Positions 31,480-41,768 of a stretch of 64,000 nt of DNA are shown one piece after another. The notes under the pieces were generated by a model. It was not told the DNA's origin and made no database searches. It was given only the letters and a program-made list of their open reading frames with translations. Source of the stretch: Anastrepha obliqua. Its lineage: Eukaryota > Arthropoda > Insecta > Diptera > Tephritidae. Position 1 is the first letter of the stretch. Each line of letters begins with the position of its first letter. The DNA is taken from the NCBI RefSeq assembly GCF_027943255.1, contig NW_026562179.1, positions 2,792,501 through 2,856,500 of the forward strand, given 5' to 3'. The translations under genes were made by a program, and so were the position numbers.

Positions 31480-32028
31480 GAGTATGCAACATTTATCTGG
31501 AGGCCTTGCCACCAATTTGCAATTGAGAAACTTGAACGTGTACAGAAGGTGTTCCTTAAGTTTGCTCTCAGGTCGATAAAATACTCACATCCCATCCCTT
31601 CATATAGCTCCCGTTTGGTGTTAATTAACTTAAAATCGCTAGAAAATAGAAGATCTATACTCTCGCTGTCTTTTGTTTTCAGTTTAATTAAAGGTGATAT
31701 TGATTGTTCATCCTTATTAAGCAATATACCTTTTCATATTCCTACTAGATCTCTCCGAATCACTTACCCCTTTCACCTTAAATTACTTAACACGAATTAT
31801 GCACGTAATGCCCCTCTTGCCCGCACTTTAAGAGAATTCAATGAGATCTCGAGCTCTATTCCGCTTGACTTTTCGATGTCAAAGAATGAATTGTATGAGT
31901 TCCTAAGCTCTTTTCTTTAATATATTAATTTAAGCATTTGTATTAATTTAAGCTTACACTAGTTCAAAGTAGTCTGTAAAACCCTGATTATGTTTTAGAC
32001 TCCTAAATAGATAAATAAATAAATAACC
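31480..32028 (+). mobile_element. 5'-truncated LINE (Jockey/CR1-like) inside RTE copy B
   Basis: RTE copy A reads continuously across this point (CGTGCTAACCGG at 11576-11587), while here the bases are split by 549 bp. The insert ends in a (TAAA)-type tail at 32008-32028 and its only coding part is the last 140 or so residues of a LINE ORF2. A clear target duplication was not found. Confidence 0.8.
31549..31920 (+). CDS. LINE ORF2 C-terminal end
   Basis: Read from about 31483, the frame gives IEKLERVQKVFLKFALRSI, then LENRRSILSLSFVFSLI and SNIPFHIPTRSLR, the conserved post-polymerase tail of Jockey/CR1-type ORF2. It is open to its natural stop at 31920, followed by about 90 bases of UTR and the tail repeats. 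The polymerase itself was lost through 5' truncation at insertion. Confidence 0.8.
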   Translation: MFLKFALRSIKYSHPIPSYSSRLVLINLKSLENRRSILSLSFVFSLIKGDIDCSSLLSNIPFHIPTRSLRITYPFHLKLLNTNYARNAPLARTLREFNEISSSIPLDFSMSKNELYEFLSSFL

Positions 32029-32191
32029 GGTGCCAGTTGGACACACCAAGTGAAGCCAAGTCCTTCTCCACCTGATCTTTCCAACGCAGAGGAGGCCTTC
32101 CTCTTCCTCTACTACCACCAGCTGGTACCGCATCGAATACTTTCAGAGCCGGAGCGTTTCTATCCATTCGGACAACAATACCCAGCCAACG

Positions 32192-34627
32192 TTACAGCTG
32201 GATCTTTATTCGCCGCGCTATGTCCATGTCGTGGTAAAGCTCATACAGCTCATCGTTCCATATTAGCCGCTGCAAAGGTCCAAAAATCTTACGCAGAATC
32301 TTTCTCTCAAATACTCCAAGCGTCGCTTCATCGTATGTTGTCATAGTCCACGCTTCTGCACCATACGTTAGGACGGGCATGACGAAAGCCTTGTAGAGTG
32401 TTAGTTTTGTTCGTCGAGAGAGGACTTTACTGCTCAGTTGCCTACTTAGTCCAAAGTAGCACTTGTTGGCAAGAGAGATTCTGCGTTGAATTTCAAGGCT
32501 GACATTGTTATCGGTGTTAATGCTGAATCCTAAATACACGAAGTCTTTTACAACCTCAAAACTATAACTCTCAACAGTGACGTGGGTGCCGATACGCGAG
32601 TGCGTCGACTGTTTGTTTGAAGACGAAGTACCTCCTCGTTTTGTCCTCGTTCACCACCAGACCCATTCGCTTTGCCTCCTTATCCAGTTTGGAGAAGGCA
32701 GAACTAACAGCGCGGTTGTTAAGGCCGATGATGTTAATATCATCGGCATACGCCAACAATTGTACGCTCTTATAAAATATTGTGCCTGAGCGATTAGGTT
32801 CAGCGGCTCGTACGATCCTCTCCAACATCAGGTTAAAGAAGTAACACGACAGGGAGTCACCCTGTCTGAAACCTCGTTTGGTATTAAGCGGCTCGGAGAG
32901 GTCATTCCCAATTCTGACGGCGCTGCTGGTGTTAAGTAACGTCATCTTTCATAGCCGTATTAGTTTTGCGGGGATACCAAATTCAGACATCGCGGCATAC
33001 AGGTAGTTCCTTTCTGTACTGTCGAATGCAGCTTTGAAGTCGACGAAAAGATGGTGTGTGTCAATTCTCCTTTCATGGGTCTTCTCCAAGATTTGGCGTA
33101 TTATGAATATTTGGTGGATGGTAGACCTTCCAGGTCTGAAGCCACACTGATAAGGTCCGATCAATTGGTTGACGGTGGGCTTCAGCCTTTCACACAATAC
33201 GCTCGCTAGAACTTTATAGGCGATATTTAGAAGACTAATCCCGCGGTAATTGGCACAAATTGCAGGATCGCCCTTCATATGGATTGGGTAGAGCACGGTA
33301 CAATCGGCAGGCATGCATTTATCCGACCATATTTTGCATAGAAGCTCATGCATGCACCTTACCACCTCCTCGCCACCATGTTTGAATAGCTCAGCCAGCA
33401 GTACGTCGGCGTTGTTGTTCTTTAGACGCGTTATCGCTATTCTCACCTCGTCATGATTTGGGTAGCGGAATGACAATTCCGTCGTCAACGATTGGGCTAT
33501 CGGGATCTTCACATTCTCGGTGACATGCACAGCTGTCACGGTTTAACAGGTTCGAGAAGTGTTCCCTCCATGATTTAAGATCAGTTCGCCGTCTTTGTTA
33601 TTACAGGAAAACGTCCCGGTCTTAAAACCTTCTGTAAGCCGCCGAACTTTCTGGTAGAATTTTCGGGCGTTGTTCCTATTGGCCAGCATTTCAAGCTCCT
33701 CGCACTCACGTATTTCGGCCTCTCGTTTCTTCTATCGGATAATACGTCTCTCTTCCTTTTTCAGCTCTCTGTAGCGATCCCACATGGCTCGCGTTGCGCC
33801 CGATCGCAGCGTGGCTCTTTAGGCGGCATCCTTTCTTTCTGCGGCAGCATGACATTCCTCGTTGTACCAACTGTTTTTTCGGGCTCACCGGTATCCGATT
33901 TCTTCTTCGGCGGCGGTACGTAGAGAACGAGAAATGTTGCTCCATTGCTCGTGCATGCCGGTTTGTTGGGCAGCACTCTCTGAGAGCAGGAGTGAGAGTC
34001 GAGTGTCAAATCTTCTGGCTGTCTATTGTGATTGCAGCTTTTCGATGTCGAACATTCTTTGCGTAGTTAGATGTACGTTTTTTGCTGCACAGAGGCGTAT
34101 GCGGAGTTTGGCTGCAACAAGGTAGTGATCCGAGTCGATGTTGGGTCCTCGGATCGTACGTACATCTAATACACTAGAAGCGTGTCTTCCATCTATCACA
34201 ACATGATCGATCTGGTTTCGTGTTTTTCGATCAGGAGACAGCCAGGTGGCTTGGTGAAGACTACCATGTTTCGGGCCCCGGCGAAGTCGATCAGCCTCTG
34301 TCCTTTACCGGATGTTTCGTTGGGCAGGCTGAATTTTCCGACTGTGGGACCAAGCATTCCCTCCTTGCCCACCCTGGCGTTGAAGTCGCCAAGCACGATT
34401 TTTATGTCGTGGCGCGGGCAGCGCTCATAGGAACGTACCAAGCGCTCATAGAAGGAATCTTTGGTCGCACCGTCCTTCTCTTCTGTCGGGGCGTGGGCGC
34501 AAATTAGCGATATGTTAAAAAAACGGGCTTTGATGCGGATTGTTGCGAGACGCTCGTCCACCGGAGTGAACGACAGCACTTGGCGACGAAGTCTCTCTTT
34601 AAGTGGCGGGTCCCAAACCCAACGCAC
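32192..34627 (-). pseudogene. RTE endonuclease-reverse transcriptase, frame broken
   Basis: The 34196-34627 frame has FTPVDERLATIRIKARFF, AHAPTEEKD and VLGDFNARVG, the APE endonuclease of RTE elements (the type also seen in CFDP2). The polymerase frames show ITRLKNNNAD, ANYRGISLLNIAYKVLASVL, LFVDFKAAFDS, RQGDSLSCYFFNLMLERI, LLAYADDINIIG and MPVLTYGAEAWTM. Catalytic aspartates of FVDF and YADD are present. Frames change at about 34010-34190, 33560, 32947 and 32560, so it is a pseudogene. It gives the best reference for the fragments at 11.5, 14.5, 39.9 and 46.7 kb. Confidence 0.9.
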
Positions 34628-34977
34628 AACCAGCTATCCTGGAATGTTTCGCCTTCTCACGTTAGGTCACTCCCGAACGGGTGTTCGGAAGCAACCCAGA
34701 GGATACGTGGGCTAATCCCGGCCGTTATGAGCTGCTTCAACCATATGCAGAAGAATCGTCCTGGCCATTCCCAAGTGAATGGCGATCAGTAACTTTCCCA
34801 ACTTGCGTGGACTTCTACACATGGAACCATCCTCCGTGGTGGTCATTTGCCTGATGTTATTTTACACTATTAACGGCATACCTTCCTTTTTATAATGAAA
34901 TAAACATTCGATCAATTATATAAAAATATGATTTTTCTTTGAATATCAAAATAACACCTCTTATTGGAAAACCCTTA

Positions 34978-35281
34978 CGGAAAGAAAAATCATACTCAGA
35001 CGTAATGAGAAAATCCGACACAGATGACAGCCTAGTATCCACATCTATATCAAAACAGAAGATAAAACTTCTACCAAAAAACACATCAAAATTACTCGAA
35101 TAGTATTAAATAATTATTATAATTATAATTACTCGAATGGTCGTAAAGCTAGAACAACTTGTACAAACTTTCTTTTAATTTACTTACACCTTAAACGAAG
35201 ACGTATTTAATCTTTATTTAGTTAATTCAAAACAAAAGCTTATTCCACTGATATATAACACAATAATAACAATGGAATTTA
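34978..35281 (+). other. probable LINE J2 upstream coding remnant
   Basis: No confident gene. The plus strand has patches rich in Lys, Thr and Asn and no long frame. It directly precedes the J2 endonuclease start at about 35282, so it may be a decayed ORF1 end. Confidence 0.4.
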
Positions 35282-35330
35282 CGAGGATACAAAATCAACT
35301 ACAACGAACTATAGATATTATATATATATA

Positions 35331-36604
35331 TTGGGAGGTTGAATTAGTTTTAAAGGTGACACACAGATGGCGCTATTTACCACTTTATCGCGTTGGCAAT
35401 ACTGAATATATATTCATGACAAAGTTTCATCCCTAGGCTTTGTTTATCAGTATCTGTCATTTCGCTGAAGTATAAACAACGCAGTGTTTTCGTGCTCCGA
35501 GTATGTCAACTTTTGTGCCGTCGAAACGCAATTTGCGGGAAGCTTTGCTTTTCTGCTTCAATTTGAAAAAAAATACAGTCCAAGCCCGTGAATTGCTGCA
35601 GGACCATACTTCGTCGATTTCAACATGTGAGTACTGGTTTCGACGATTCAAAAGTGGTGATTTTCACACCGAAGACAAGGAGCGTCTTGGCCAGCCCAAA
35701 AAGTTCGAGGACGCGGAATTGGGGGAATTGGTAAACGAGGACTCGTGCCAAACCCAAGAAGAGCTTGCTGAATCATTGGGCGTTGATAAATCAACCGTTT
35801 GCAAGCGTCTAAAAGCGATGGGAATGATCCAAAAGCAAGGACATTGGGTCCCGTACGAGTTGAAGCTGCGCGACGTCGAACGGCGATTTTTTACGTGCGA
35901 ATTGCTGATCGAGCGACAAAATCGGAAGGGTTTTTTGCATCGGGTGGTGACTGGCGACGAAAAATGGATCCACTACGATAACCCAAAACGCAAAAAATCA
36001 TGGGGTTTGCCCGGCCACGCATCAACGTCGACGGCCAAGCAGAATATTCACGGCAAGAAAATCATGCTCTGCATTTGGTGGGATCAGGTCGGCGTCGTAT
36101 ATTTTGAGCTGCTCCAACCGGGCGAAACAATCACGGGGATCGTTATCGATTGCAATTGATGCGTTTAAGCCGGGCATTGAAAGAAAAACGGCCGGAAACG
36201 GTAAAAAGGCACGACAAGGTTATTTTGCAACATGACAACGCTCGGCCGCATGTTGCTCAACCTGTCAAAAAATACCTTGGAACGCTTGGCTGGGAAGTGT
36301 TACCCCACCCGCCGTATAGTCCAGACATAGCTACCTCCGATTATCATTTGTTCCGGCATATGAGTCTCGATTTGGCGGACCAGCGGTTCTCCTCGTACGA
36401 GGCTACCAAAATATGGGTTGAGTCATGGATAGCCAAGCAGTGGCCAGAATTTTGGAGAAACGGCATCCGGAAATTGCCCGAAAGATGGGCGAAAGTTGTA
36501 CCTAGCGATGGCCAATACTTCGAATAAAATATTTTGTACCGTTTTTTCACAATAAAGCCCCAAATCTTCGAAAAAAAACCTTTAAAACTAATTCAACCTT
36601 CGCG
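35331..36604 (+). mobile_element. mariner (mauritiana-like)
   Basis: The 1274-bp element sits between TA dinucleotides (35329-35330, 36605-36606). Both ends share AGGTTGAATTAGTTTTAAAG as an inverted repeat, after five outer bases that do not match. It contains a nearly complete transposase of the usual length. Confidence 0.9.
35503..36527 (+). pseudogene. mariner transposase with one frameshift
   Basis: The start [19 protein letters not shown], the [10 protein letters not shown] block and the second helix-turn-helix ([13 protein letters not shown]) form the DNA-binding half. [18 protein letters not shown] carries the first catalytic Asp. In the second frame (from about 36125) ILQHDNARPH has the second and PPYSPDIATSDYHLF the third, the D,D34D arrangement of mariners. 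WRNGIRKLPERWAKVV and the stop end it at full length, about 340 residues. The only visible break is a single-base shift near 36125-36150. It is the best-preserved DNA transposase in the window. Confidence 0.9.
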
Positions 36605-36807
36605 TACACCCTTTTTGGGTGTTTGACCGAGCTCCTCCTCCTATTTTTGGTGTGCATGTTGATGTTGTTCCACAAATGGCGGGACATACAGTTTCAAGCC
36701 GACTCGAAACGACAGATATTTTTATGAGGAGCTTTTTCATGGCAGAAATACACTCGGAGGTTTGCCATTGCCTGCCGAGGGGTGACCGCTATTATAAAAG
36801 TGTGTTT

Positions 36808-37019
36808 CTATAGATATTACTTATGCCAAACAAACCACACATAATTACCCTACAAGAAACACACATCCAAAGCTCGATACCAATTCCAACGCATATTAAT
36901 TACAATATCTATACATCGACAAACTCCAGCAACTCACTTGGAGGATCTGCTATTCTTATACTTATATATAAATCCATACAGCATAAAATAATTAACCACA
37001 CCACTAACTCTGTGATATA
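36808..37019 (+). pseudogene. J2 endonuclease, N-terminal part
   Basis: The frame reads MPNKPHIITLQETHIQ and later NSLGGSAILI, APE-endonuclease blocks close to those of J1 (LQETHF). The block before it (WNLRGYKINYNELQ) lies on the left side of the 35321-36807 insert. At 37019 a further DNA transposon begins. Confidence 0.85.
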
Positions 37020-37865
37020 CAGGGTCCGGCACTCGAAGTCTTACCAACTTCAGACCGTTCGCGCAACTGATGCACGGGCATCAGCTGTCAGTTAGTCGAC
37101 TAAATGACAATCCAGAGTATTGTTTACAAGCGCGTGGAACAATTTTGCCGAGAGTAAACGAGAAAAAAGAAAATCAGCTATGGATTTCAAACGTAATAGT
37201 GTTATTGCACTAGATGTTATTGCAACCACCGATAGTTCGTGAGCTCGAGCAATTTAAGTAAATAAAGTTTTTGTTTTTCGCACCATTACTCGTTAAAATG
37301 ATACCGGCAGCATCGCGAATCGTTATGGAGGTGATCATCAAAAGACTGCAATGTTACATGAAATGGTTCAAAAAGTGAAGAAGCGACTTGAACGAAATCC
37401 CCGACTAAGTGCCAATCAAATGGCGAAAGAACTGAAAATATCTGACCGAAGCATCCGCCGCATACTGAAAAATTATCTTAAAGTCAAGCTTTACAAGATC
37501 CAAAAGACGCATAATCTCACACCAAAGCACTAACAAGTCAGAGTTGAGAGAGCGAAGGAGTTGCTTCGCTTGGTAGAAAGTGGTCAATTTCCGAACATTC
37601 GTAAACTCCCAAAACGATAGTGTTTATTTCACCGACCATTCATACGAGAATTTGAGTCATCGATTGGCCACCAGGGGGCAGCACGCGCCACAGGTAATGG
37701 TTTGGGTCGCTGAAACCGCAGATGGGGGATCTCCATCGTTTTCATCGTTTCAGCCTGGCGTCAAGGTAAATGCGAAATATTATCAGGAAAGTATTCTCGA
37801 GGTTGCTTTGAAGCCGTTGGGGATATCCCAAAAGCAACAGCAGAGGCAATAAGCTCTTTAAATGT
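37020..37865 (+). mobile_element. Tc1/mariner-type element, right end lost
   Basis: Begins CAGGGTCCGGCACTCGAAG after TA (37018-37019), in the J2 endonuclease. A helix-turn-helix frame (37351-37533; LSANQMAKELKISDRSIRRI) continues with RVERAKELLRL, then a separate frame 37580-37852 with FVNSQNDSVYFTDHSYENLS, QVMVWVAETADG and VKVNAKYYQESILEVALKP. The segment with the first catalytic Asp is partly lost and the C-terminal half with the other acids is gone. No matching right repeat was seen; J2 resumes about 37866. Confidence 0.8.
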
Positions 37866-38152
37866 ATTAGTCGGTCAGGGTTAATTCTTCTGAAAGATGG
37901 CTCACTAAGCCACTTACAATAATACATTTACTCATGTTAATTTAATTATAGGTTTACCTGCTTTAATTATAGCTTTACTCCACAAAGTAATTGGCAAGTA
38001 GAATCCTGCCTTTTCGGCAGCATTGTCTTCCCAATCACCCAAACCAATCAAACACCACAATAAATATCAGATCCCGGTTTAACCTTAATAAAGCTAGTTA
38101 AGAAAAAATTTAGCTTCTCTCCTATGATAATCTGAACCACACAGCAATAATA
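37866..38152 (+). pseudogene. J2 endonuclease, C-terminal part
   Basis: Readable across frames are a DGS-THL-FTHVNLIIG block, which matches LNDGSATHFSTHQSFTHVDL in J1, and later a CLFGSDH-like position corresponding to LHGSDHFPI. Shifts are frequent. The segment ends at a TA where copy D of the DDE_3 family begins. Confidence 0.6.
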
Positions 38153-39213
38153 AAGGGTGATTTTTTAGCTACTATCTTTTTAAACAGTTGGTTTAAACAG
38201 CTGCCGCACGTTTCCTGTTTTGTTTCATTGTCAAACATCTTCAGTTTGGTCTGTAATTTAACCATGAATCGTCTTACAAACGAACAACGATTGCAAATCA
38301 TTGAATTTTTTTTATAAAAATGCGTGTTCAGTTAAGAAAGTTTATCGCGCTTCTTCCATTTTATGGTCAGTTTAATCGACCCACTGAAGCGGCTATTCGA
38401 GCTATTGTGACTAAATTTAGAACCAAATTTGCATTATTGGGCATCAAACCATCAACACGCTTACGTAAAGTGCGAACTGAAGAAAATATCGCAGCCGTGT
38501 CGGCCAGTGTTAATGATGACCATTAATTATCGATTCGTCGCCGTTCGCATCAATTGGATCTCTGTTACTCAACAACGTGGAAAATTTTGCGAAAGGATTT
38601 AGGTGTGAGGCCTTTCAAAATACAGCTGGTGCAAGAATTGAAGCCGAACGACCAAACGCAACGCAATGGGTACGTAAATAAGCAGAATTGTCGATCAGCC
38701 AGAAGAACCACAAGAGCTACCAATGTATCCAGAAAAGGTCACAGTTTGGTTCGGTTTATGGGTTGGAGGTATCATTGGTCCGTACCTCTTCAAAGATGCT
38801 GCGAATCGTAACGTAACTGTGAATGGTGAGCGCTACCGTGAAATGATATCCAACTTTTTTTTCTACCGTGAAATGATATCCAACTTTTTTTTGCCCAAAA
38901 TGCAAGAGCTTGACTTGAATGACATGTGGTTTCAGCAAGACGGTGCCACATGCCACACAGCACGCGTAACATGGACTTGTTGAGAGGCATTTATATGTGA
39001 GATAAAAGCCGAAACATTGGAAAGAGTGTGCAAAAATTGGACAAAGCGGTTGGACCATTTGAAACGCAGTCGCGGTCAACCTTTGCATGAAATAATCTTC
39101 AAACATTAAATTATATGGACTGTACTATCGATTTAAATAAAAATTTCATGCATTTTTCTGAATTTTACGTGTGTTTTTTTGAAAAACTTTCCTATAGCTT
39201 TAAAAAAATCAGC
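38153..39213 (+). mobile_element. IS630/Tc1-mariner (DDE_3) element, copy D
   Basis: The left end AAGGGTGATTTTTTAGCTAC follows TA (38151-38152). The right end is poorly preserved; CTTTAAAAAAATCAGCG near 39198-39214 is the best candidate. Coding lies between on plus and is heavily broken. J2 coding resumes just after it. Confidence 0.75.
38263..39106 (+). pseudogene. DDE_3 transposase (copy D), broken
   Basis: ATG 38263 gives MNRLTNEQRLQIIEFF, then a shift in a T-run. The frame 38320-38526 continues the first DNA-binding helix region, and 38554-38690 the second (YSTTWKILRKDLGVRPF). An internal deletion joins this to NGYVNKQNCRS. Frame 38723-38983 has KVTVWFGLWVGGIIGPYLF, VNGERYREMI, MWFQQDGATCHTAR. 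A 30-bp exact tandem duplication (38834-38893) repeats YREMISNFFF. The segment with the third acid is missing and the end (SRGQPLHEIIF) follows in another frame. Confidence 0.85.
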
Positions 39214-39214
39214 G

Positions 39215-39735
39215 CCACGCTAAACAAAATTATACTCCAAAGCACAAATGAAGCTATACCTCAAACTAACTACAACTCGAAAAAATGTACTTTTTAGGGG
39301 ATCAAGAAACGTCGAAAGATTCAAAAGAGATAGAAATCTTTTTGGAATAAAGTCAAAAAGTACATAACAACTGAAAATATAATAAGCTACAATAGAGCAA
39401 ACGATTTATTTATGAGAGAACTCTAACTATCTATATATATATATAAACAAGGCAATGTTTAAGTTTACTAGTAACATTTACCCCCATACACCCACTGGAC
39501 AGCTATTACACACGATAAGTTATAATAATTATGCGGCTTAAAATCGCACCTCCCAATATACTGTATGGGCCTATAAGATCCAACTCAAACTACCAAATAG
39601 AAAGCGATATACACCTAATTATCTTTTTACACAAATTTGATTTAACACGAGTTACAAATAACAAAAAATATTTTGTTAGACGAATTGTTTTGTTTAACAC
39701 GATTTTGATTATTTTATGAATTTTTTTAGTCTCAT
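39215..39735 (+). pseudogene. J2 linker between endonuclease and reverse transcriptase
   Basis: Read across two frames: IILQSTNEAIPQTNYNSKKC, then RFKRDRNLF and TENIISYNRANDLFMRE. These are the counterpart of the J1 linker (NSNIEKLRQEKQALWKNY, GNLILYKKAKSNF). Between 39540 and 39735 a stretch with IAPPNILYGPIRSNSNYQ fits the start of the polymerase. Stops and shifts interrupt it. Confidence 0.65.
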
Positions 39736-39863
39736 GTACTCGTAGAAGCTAATCGGCTATGGTCGTTTGTTTCCTGCAAAACTCTACTACATAGCCAGAA
39801 AATCGGATTTAGTAGAGTAAATCCGATTATCTAGTACATCTAGACCATCAGATGACCACCTTC
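39736..39863. other. no gene; perfect hairpin
   Basis: AATCGGATTTA (39801-39811) and TAAATCCGATT (39818-39828) form an 11-bp perfect stem with a 6-base loop. No coding sense. Confidence 0.6.
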
Positions 39864-40230
39864 TTGTTCTTGATTGGTGCGATAAACTCATACAGGTCGT
39901 CGTTCTATCGCCTGCGATACTTGCCGTCACCAACGTGCAAAGGCCTAAAAATCTTCCGCAAAATCTTTGATCCCAACACTTTAAGGGACCCCTCATCGGA
40001 TGTTGTCATAGTCAGCTTTTCCGCCATACGATAAGACGGGCATGATGAGGGCCTTATAAAGTGTTAGTTTTGTTTGTCGAGAGAGGACTTTACTACTCAG
40101 TTGCCTACTTAGTCCAAAGTAGCACCTGTTGGCAAGAGAGATTATACGTTGGATTTTTGGGCTAACATTATTATTGGAATAAACGAAGTCTCTTACAACC
40201 TCGAATCTATAACCTCGGTACTATAGCTAG
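39864..40230 (-). pseudogene. RTE-like LINE fragment, copy C
   Basis: The minus strand matches the thumb and C-terminal region of RTE copies A and B. The shared plus-strand blocks include TCGCCTGCGATA, AACGTGCAAAGG and TTAGTCCAAAGTAGCAC. It is diverged, with stops in every frame, and lacks the catalytic core. Confidence 0.85.
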
Positions 40231-40458
40231 TGTTTGGTACTCCTCAATAATACAGCATTACTCAAAGTATTTTTAATATAGTCGGGGGTAAAGAGCTAGA
40301 TCACGGTGTCATGCAACTCGTGCCGAGGATCTCTCAGGCTTGGAGCTCTTTCTCAAAAATAACTAAGTCGCAAACGGAGCTTACGGATACCAGGCGCCCT
40401 GCGTAATAAGTAGATAGTTCGGAGATACGCAAAAGCGAATATCATTTCTCCGACACTC
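40231..40458 (+). other. probable 5' UTR of LOA2
   Basis: Non-coding G/C-richer stretch directly upstream of the LOA-like ORF1. No promoter motif was identified with confidence. Confidence 0.45.
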
Positions 40459-41300
40459 GTGGGAACAAAAATTAACTCTGAAAATAAAAAACAAAAAAAA
40501 TTAAGCAGACCGGTCCTTCTCATAGTCTGCTGCCTTGAGAGCTACGGTCACACCGAGCTGTCCAAAAAGTATCATATAAGCAATCTTGACCGAACATCAA
40601 TACCTGAAATCGACAAAGCGGAAGCCCGGTCGGAAGCAGCCATCACCTTAGGCCCCAGCAAAAGCAAAAGTGTGCTACCCTTGCAGGCTTCGGTGATCCA
40701 TTTCGCAAAAATGTTCTCGGCCAGAGATATAGCTACGGCTAGCTTCGGTACCGATAAATGGCCTACTCTAAGGATGGTAGACTCAGCGAAAGCAGGCTAC
40801 CAGGATCGTAGCAGAGTATTGAGGGAGCGAAAGATCATTTCCAACTTTAACCCCGAATTCCAACAAACGCAGTACGCTCCAAAACGACAAAAATCTTTGG
40901 AGGAAGCGATACCAGCTGCCAAAGGGCACAAGACATTTGGTGTTACATCGAAAAAATCATTCGCAGAGATTGCAAAAGGCCCCATAATAATAGGCGTTCT
41001 CCATACGAATCATCCGGAAGTCATAATTCCAAAATCCCAATGAAAACGGGTAGAAGCAGCATTAATGAAAGTGGCGCTTAAGGTAATCCTGGAAAACCTG
41101 GGAACTCCGCCTGCATGTGAAGACTTAAGCTGGCATCAATACCAAATAAAAATTGTTGCGTATATTGTTGAGAGATCGATGCAATTCTTCTGATAGCCGT
41201 GTTTAAAGTCGGCGAGTTATACTCAAATGCCAAGCTCGTAGTTGTCGCGAAAAAAGGGCATTCCGTCCAGACCATGCGCAAGGATGCCGAACCCTTGATG
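40459..41300 (+). pseudogene. LOA2 ORF1, N-terminal region
   Basis: The frame 40459-41043 (194 residues) is basic and low in structure, with EIDKAEARSEAAITLGPSKS. After a stop at 41041-41043 similar-frame sequence continues to about 41190 with EALMKVALKVI-type and PACEDLSWHQYQIKIV blocks, which resemble the conserved ORF1 domain of I/LOA-group elements from flies. No zinc knuckle was found. The function in such elements is RNA binding. The stop and later shifts break it. Confidence 0.6.
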
Positions 41301-41417
41301 ATCCCGTCAACTCATACGAGTATGTAACCCTAAGATCCTAACACAAGACGGGAATTTTTCAGAATTGTAAAAATCAAGACAAACGCTAACGGAGCTGAAG
41401 AGCCAAAGCGCGCAACT

Positions 41418-41768
41418 ATGCAGGTTATGCTGTTGCTAACAGACAACTCCATTGAGCCGGTAGCGAAACGCGACGGTGACTTAAAGTATGCCTTTTTAAA
41501 AATCAAAATAAAAGTCTATAAGACTGATACTGGGGCAATAGCACTTCTAGCCATTAATGAAGAAACCGAGCCTATGAGCGAAGATGAACCTCTTGTTGAA
41601 GAAGAGTACGCCTCCTCCGGTTCAGAATTGAGCTTGGGGATGATGTTCTTCCAGAAGGGGCGTAAGTATATCACGGGTGAGCGTAAATACTCCGAAAAGG
41701 AGTTTTTATGTGAAATTAGAGAAGATACTGACGTAACGTTAACAGCGGATGCATCTTCTTCAGATTAA
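41418..41768 (+). pseudogene. LOA2 ORF1, C-terminal acidic region
   Basis: The 116-residue frame ends in an acidic, Ser-rich tail (NEETEPMSEDEPLVEEEY). It overlaps the beginning of the ORF2 frame (41749) by 20 bases, so ORF2 would be translated by reinitiation or frameshift, as in related LINEs. Upstream homology is interrupted. Confidence 0.55.

Larger units (their letters stand above)
31396..34838 (-). mobile_element. RTE-like LINE, copy B
   Basis: Exact target duplication GTGGTCATTT at 31386-31395 and 34839-34848. Coding runs on minus: endonuclease 34196-34627, linker, polymerase 32192-33539. The 3' end at 31396 carries a TTCTTCTTG tail-like run on plus (AAG-rich on minus). A 549-bp insertion (31480-32028) splits its C-terminus. 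Minus that insert it is about 2.9 kb, near the 3.2-kb length usual for RTE elements. Confidence 0.9.
31022..34976 (+). mobile_element. DDE_3 element copy C, split by an RTE LINE
   Basis: The ends carry AAGGGTTTTCCAATAA and its complement (right end 34951-34976), with TA next to each. The left half encodes a transposase fragment (31050-31395); the right half (34849-34890) resumes with a HLPDVIFHY end and stop. The 3443 bp between, 31396-34838, is an RTE LINE with a perfect 10-bp duplication. Without it the element would be about 500 bp, lacking the N-terminal half of the transposase. Confidence 0.85.
35321..36807 (+). mobile_element. short TSD-flanked element (SINE-like) carrying a mariner
   Basis: CTATAGATATTA occurs at 35309-35320 and 36808-36819, a perfect 12-bp duplication inside the J2 endonuclease frame, which resumes on the far side. 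Apart from the mariner (35331-36604) the insert is about 10 + 203 bp; the right part (36605-36807) has no coding capacity and includes TTTCAAGCCGACTC and GAGGAGCTTTTTCATGGCAG. Length and duplication size suggest a retroposed short element. I did not find a clear tRNA-like promoter. Confidence 0.7.
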
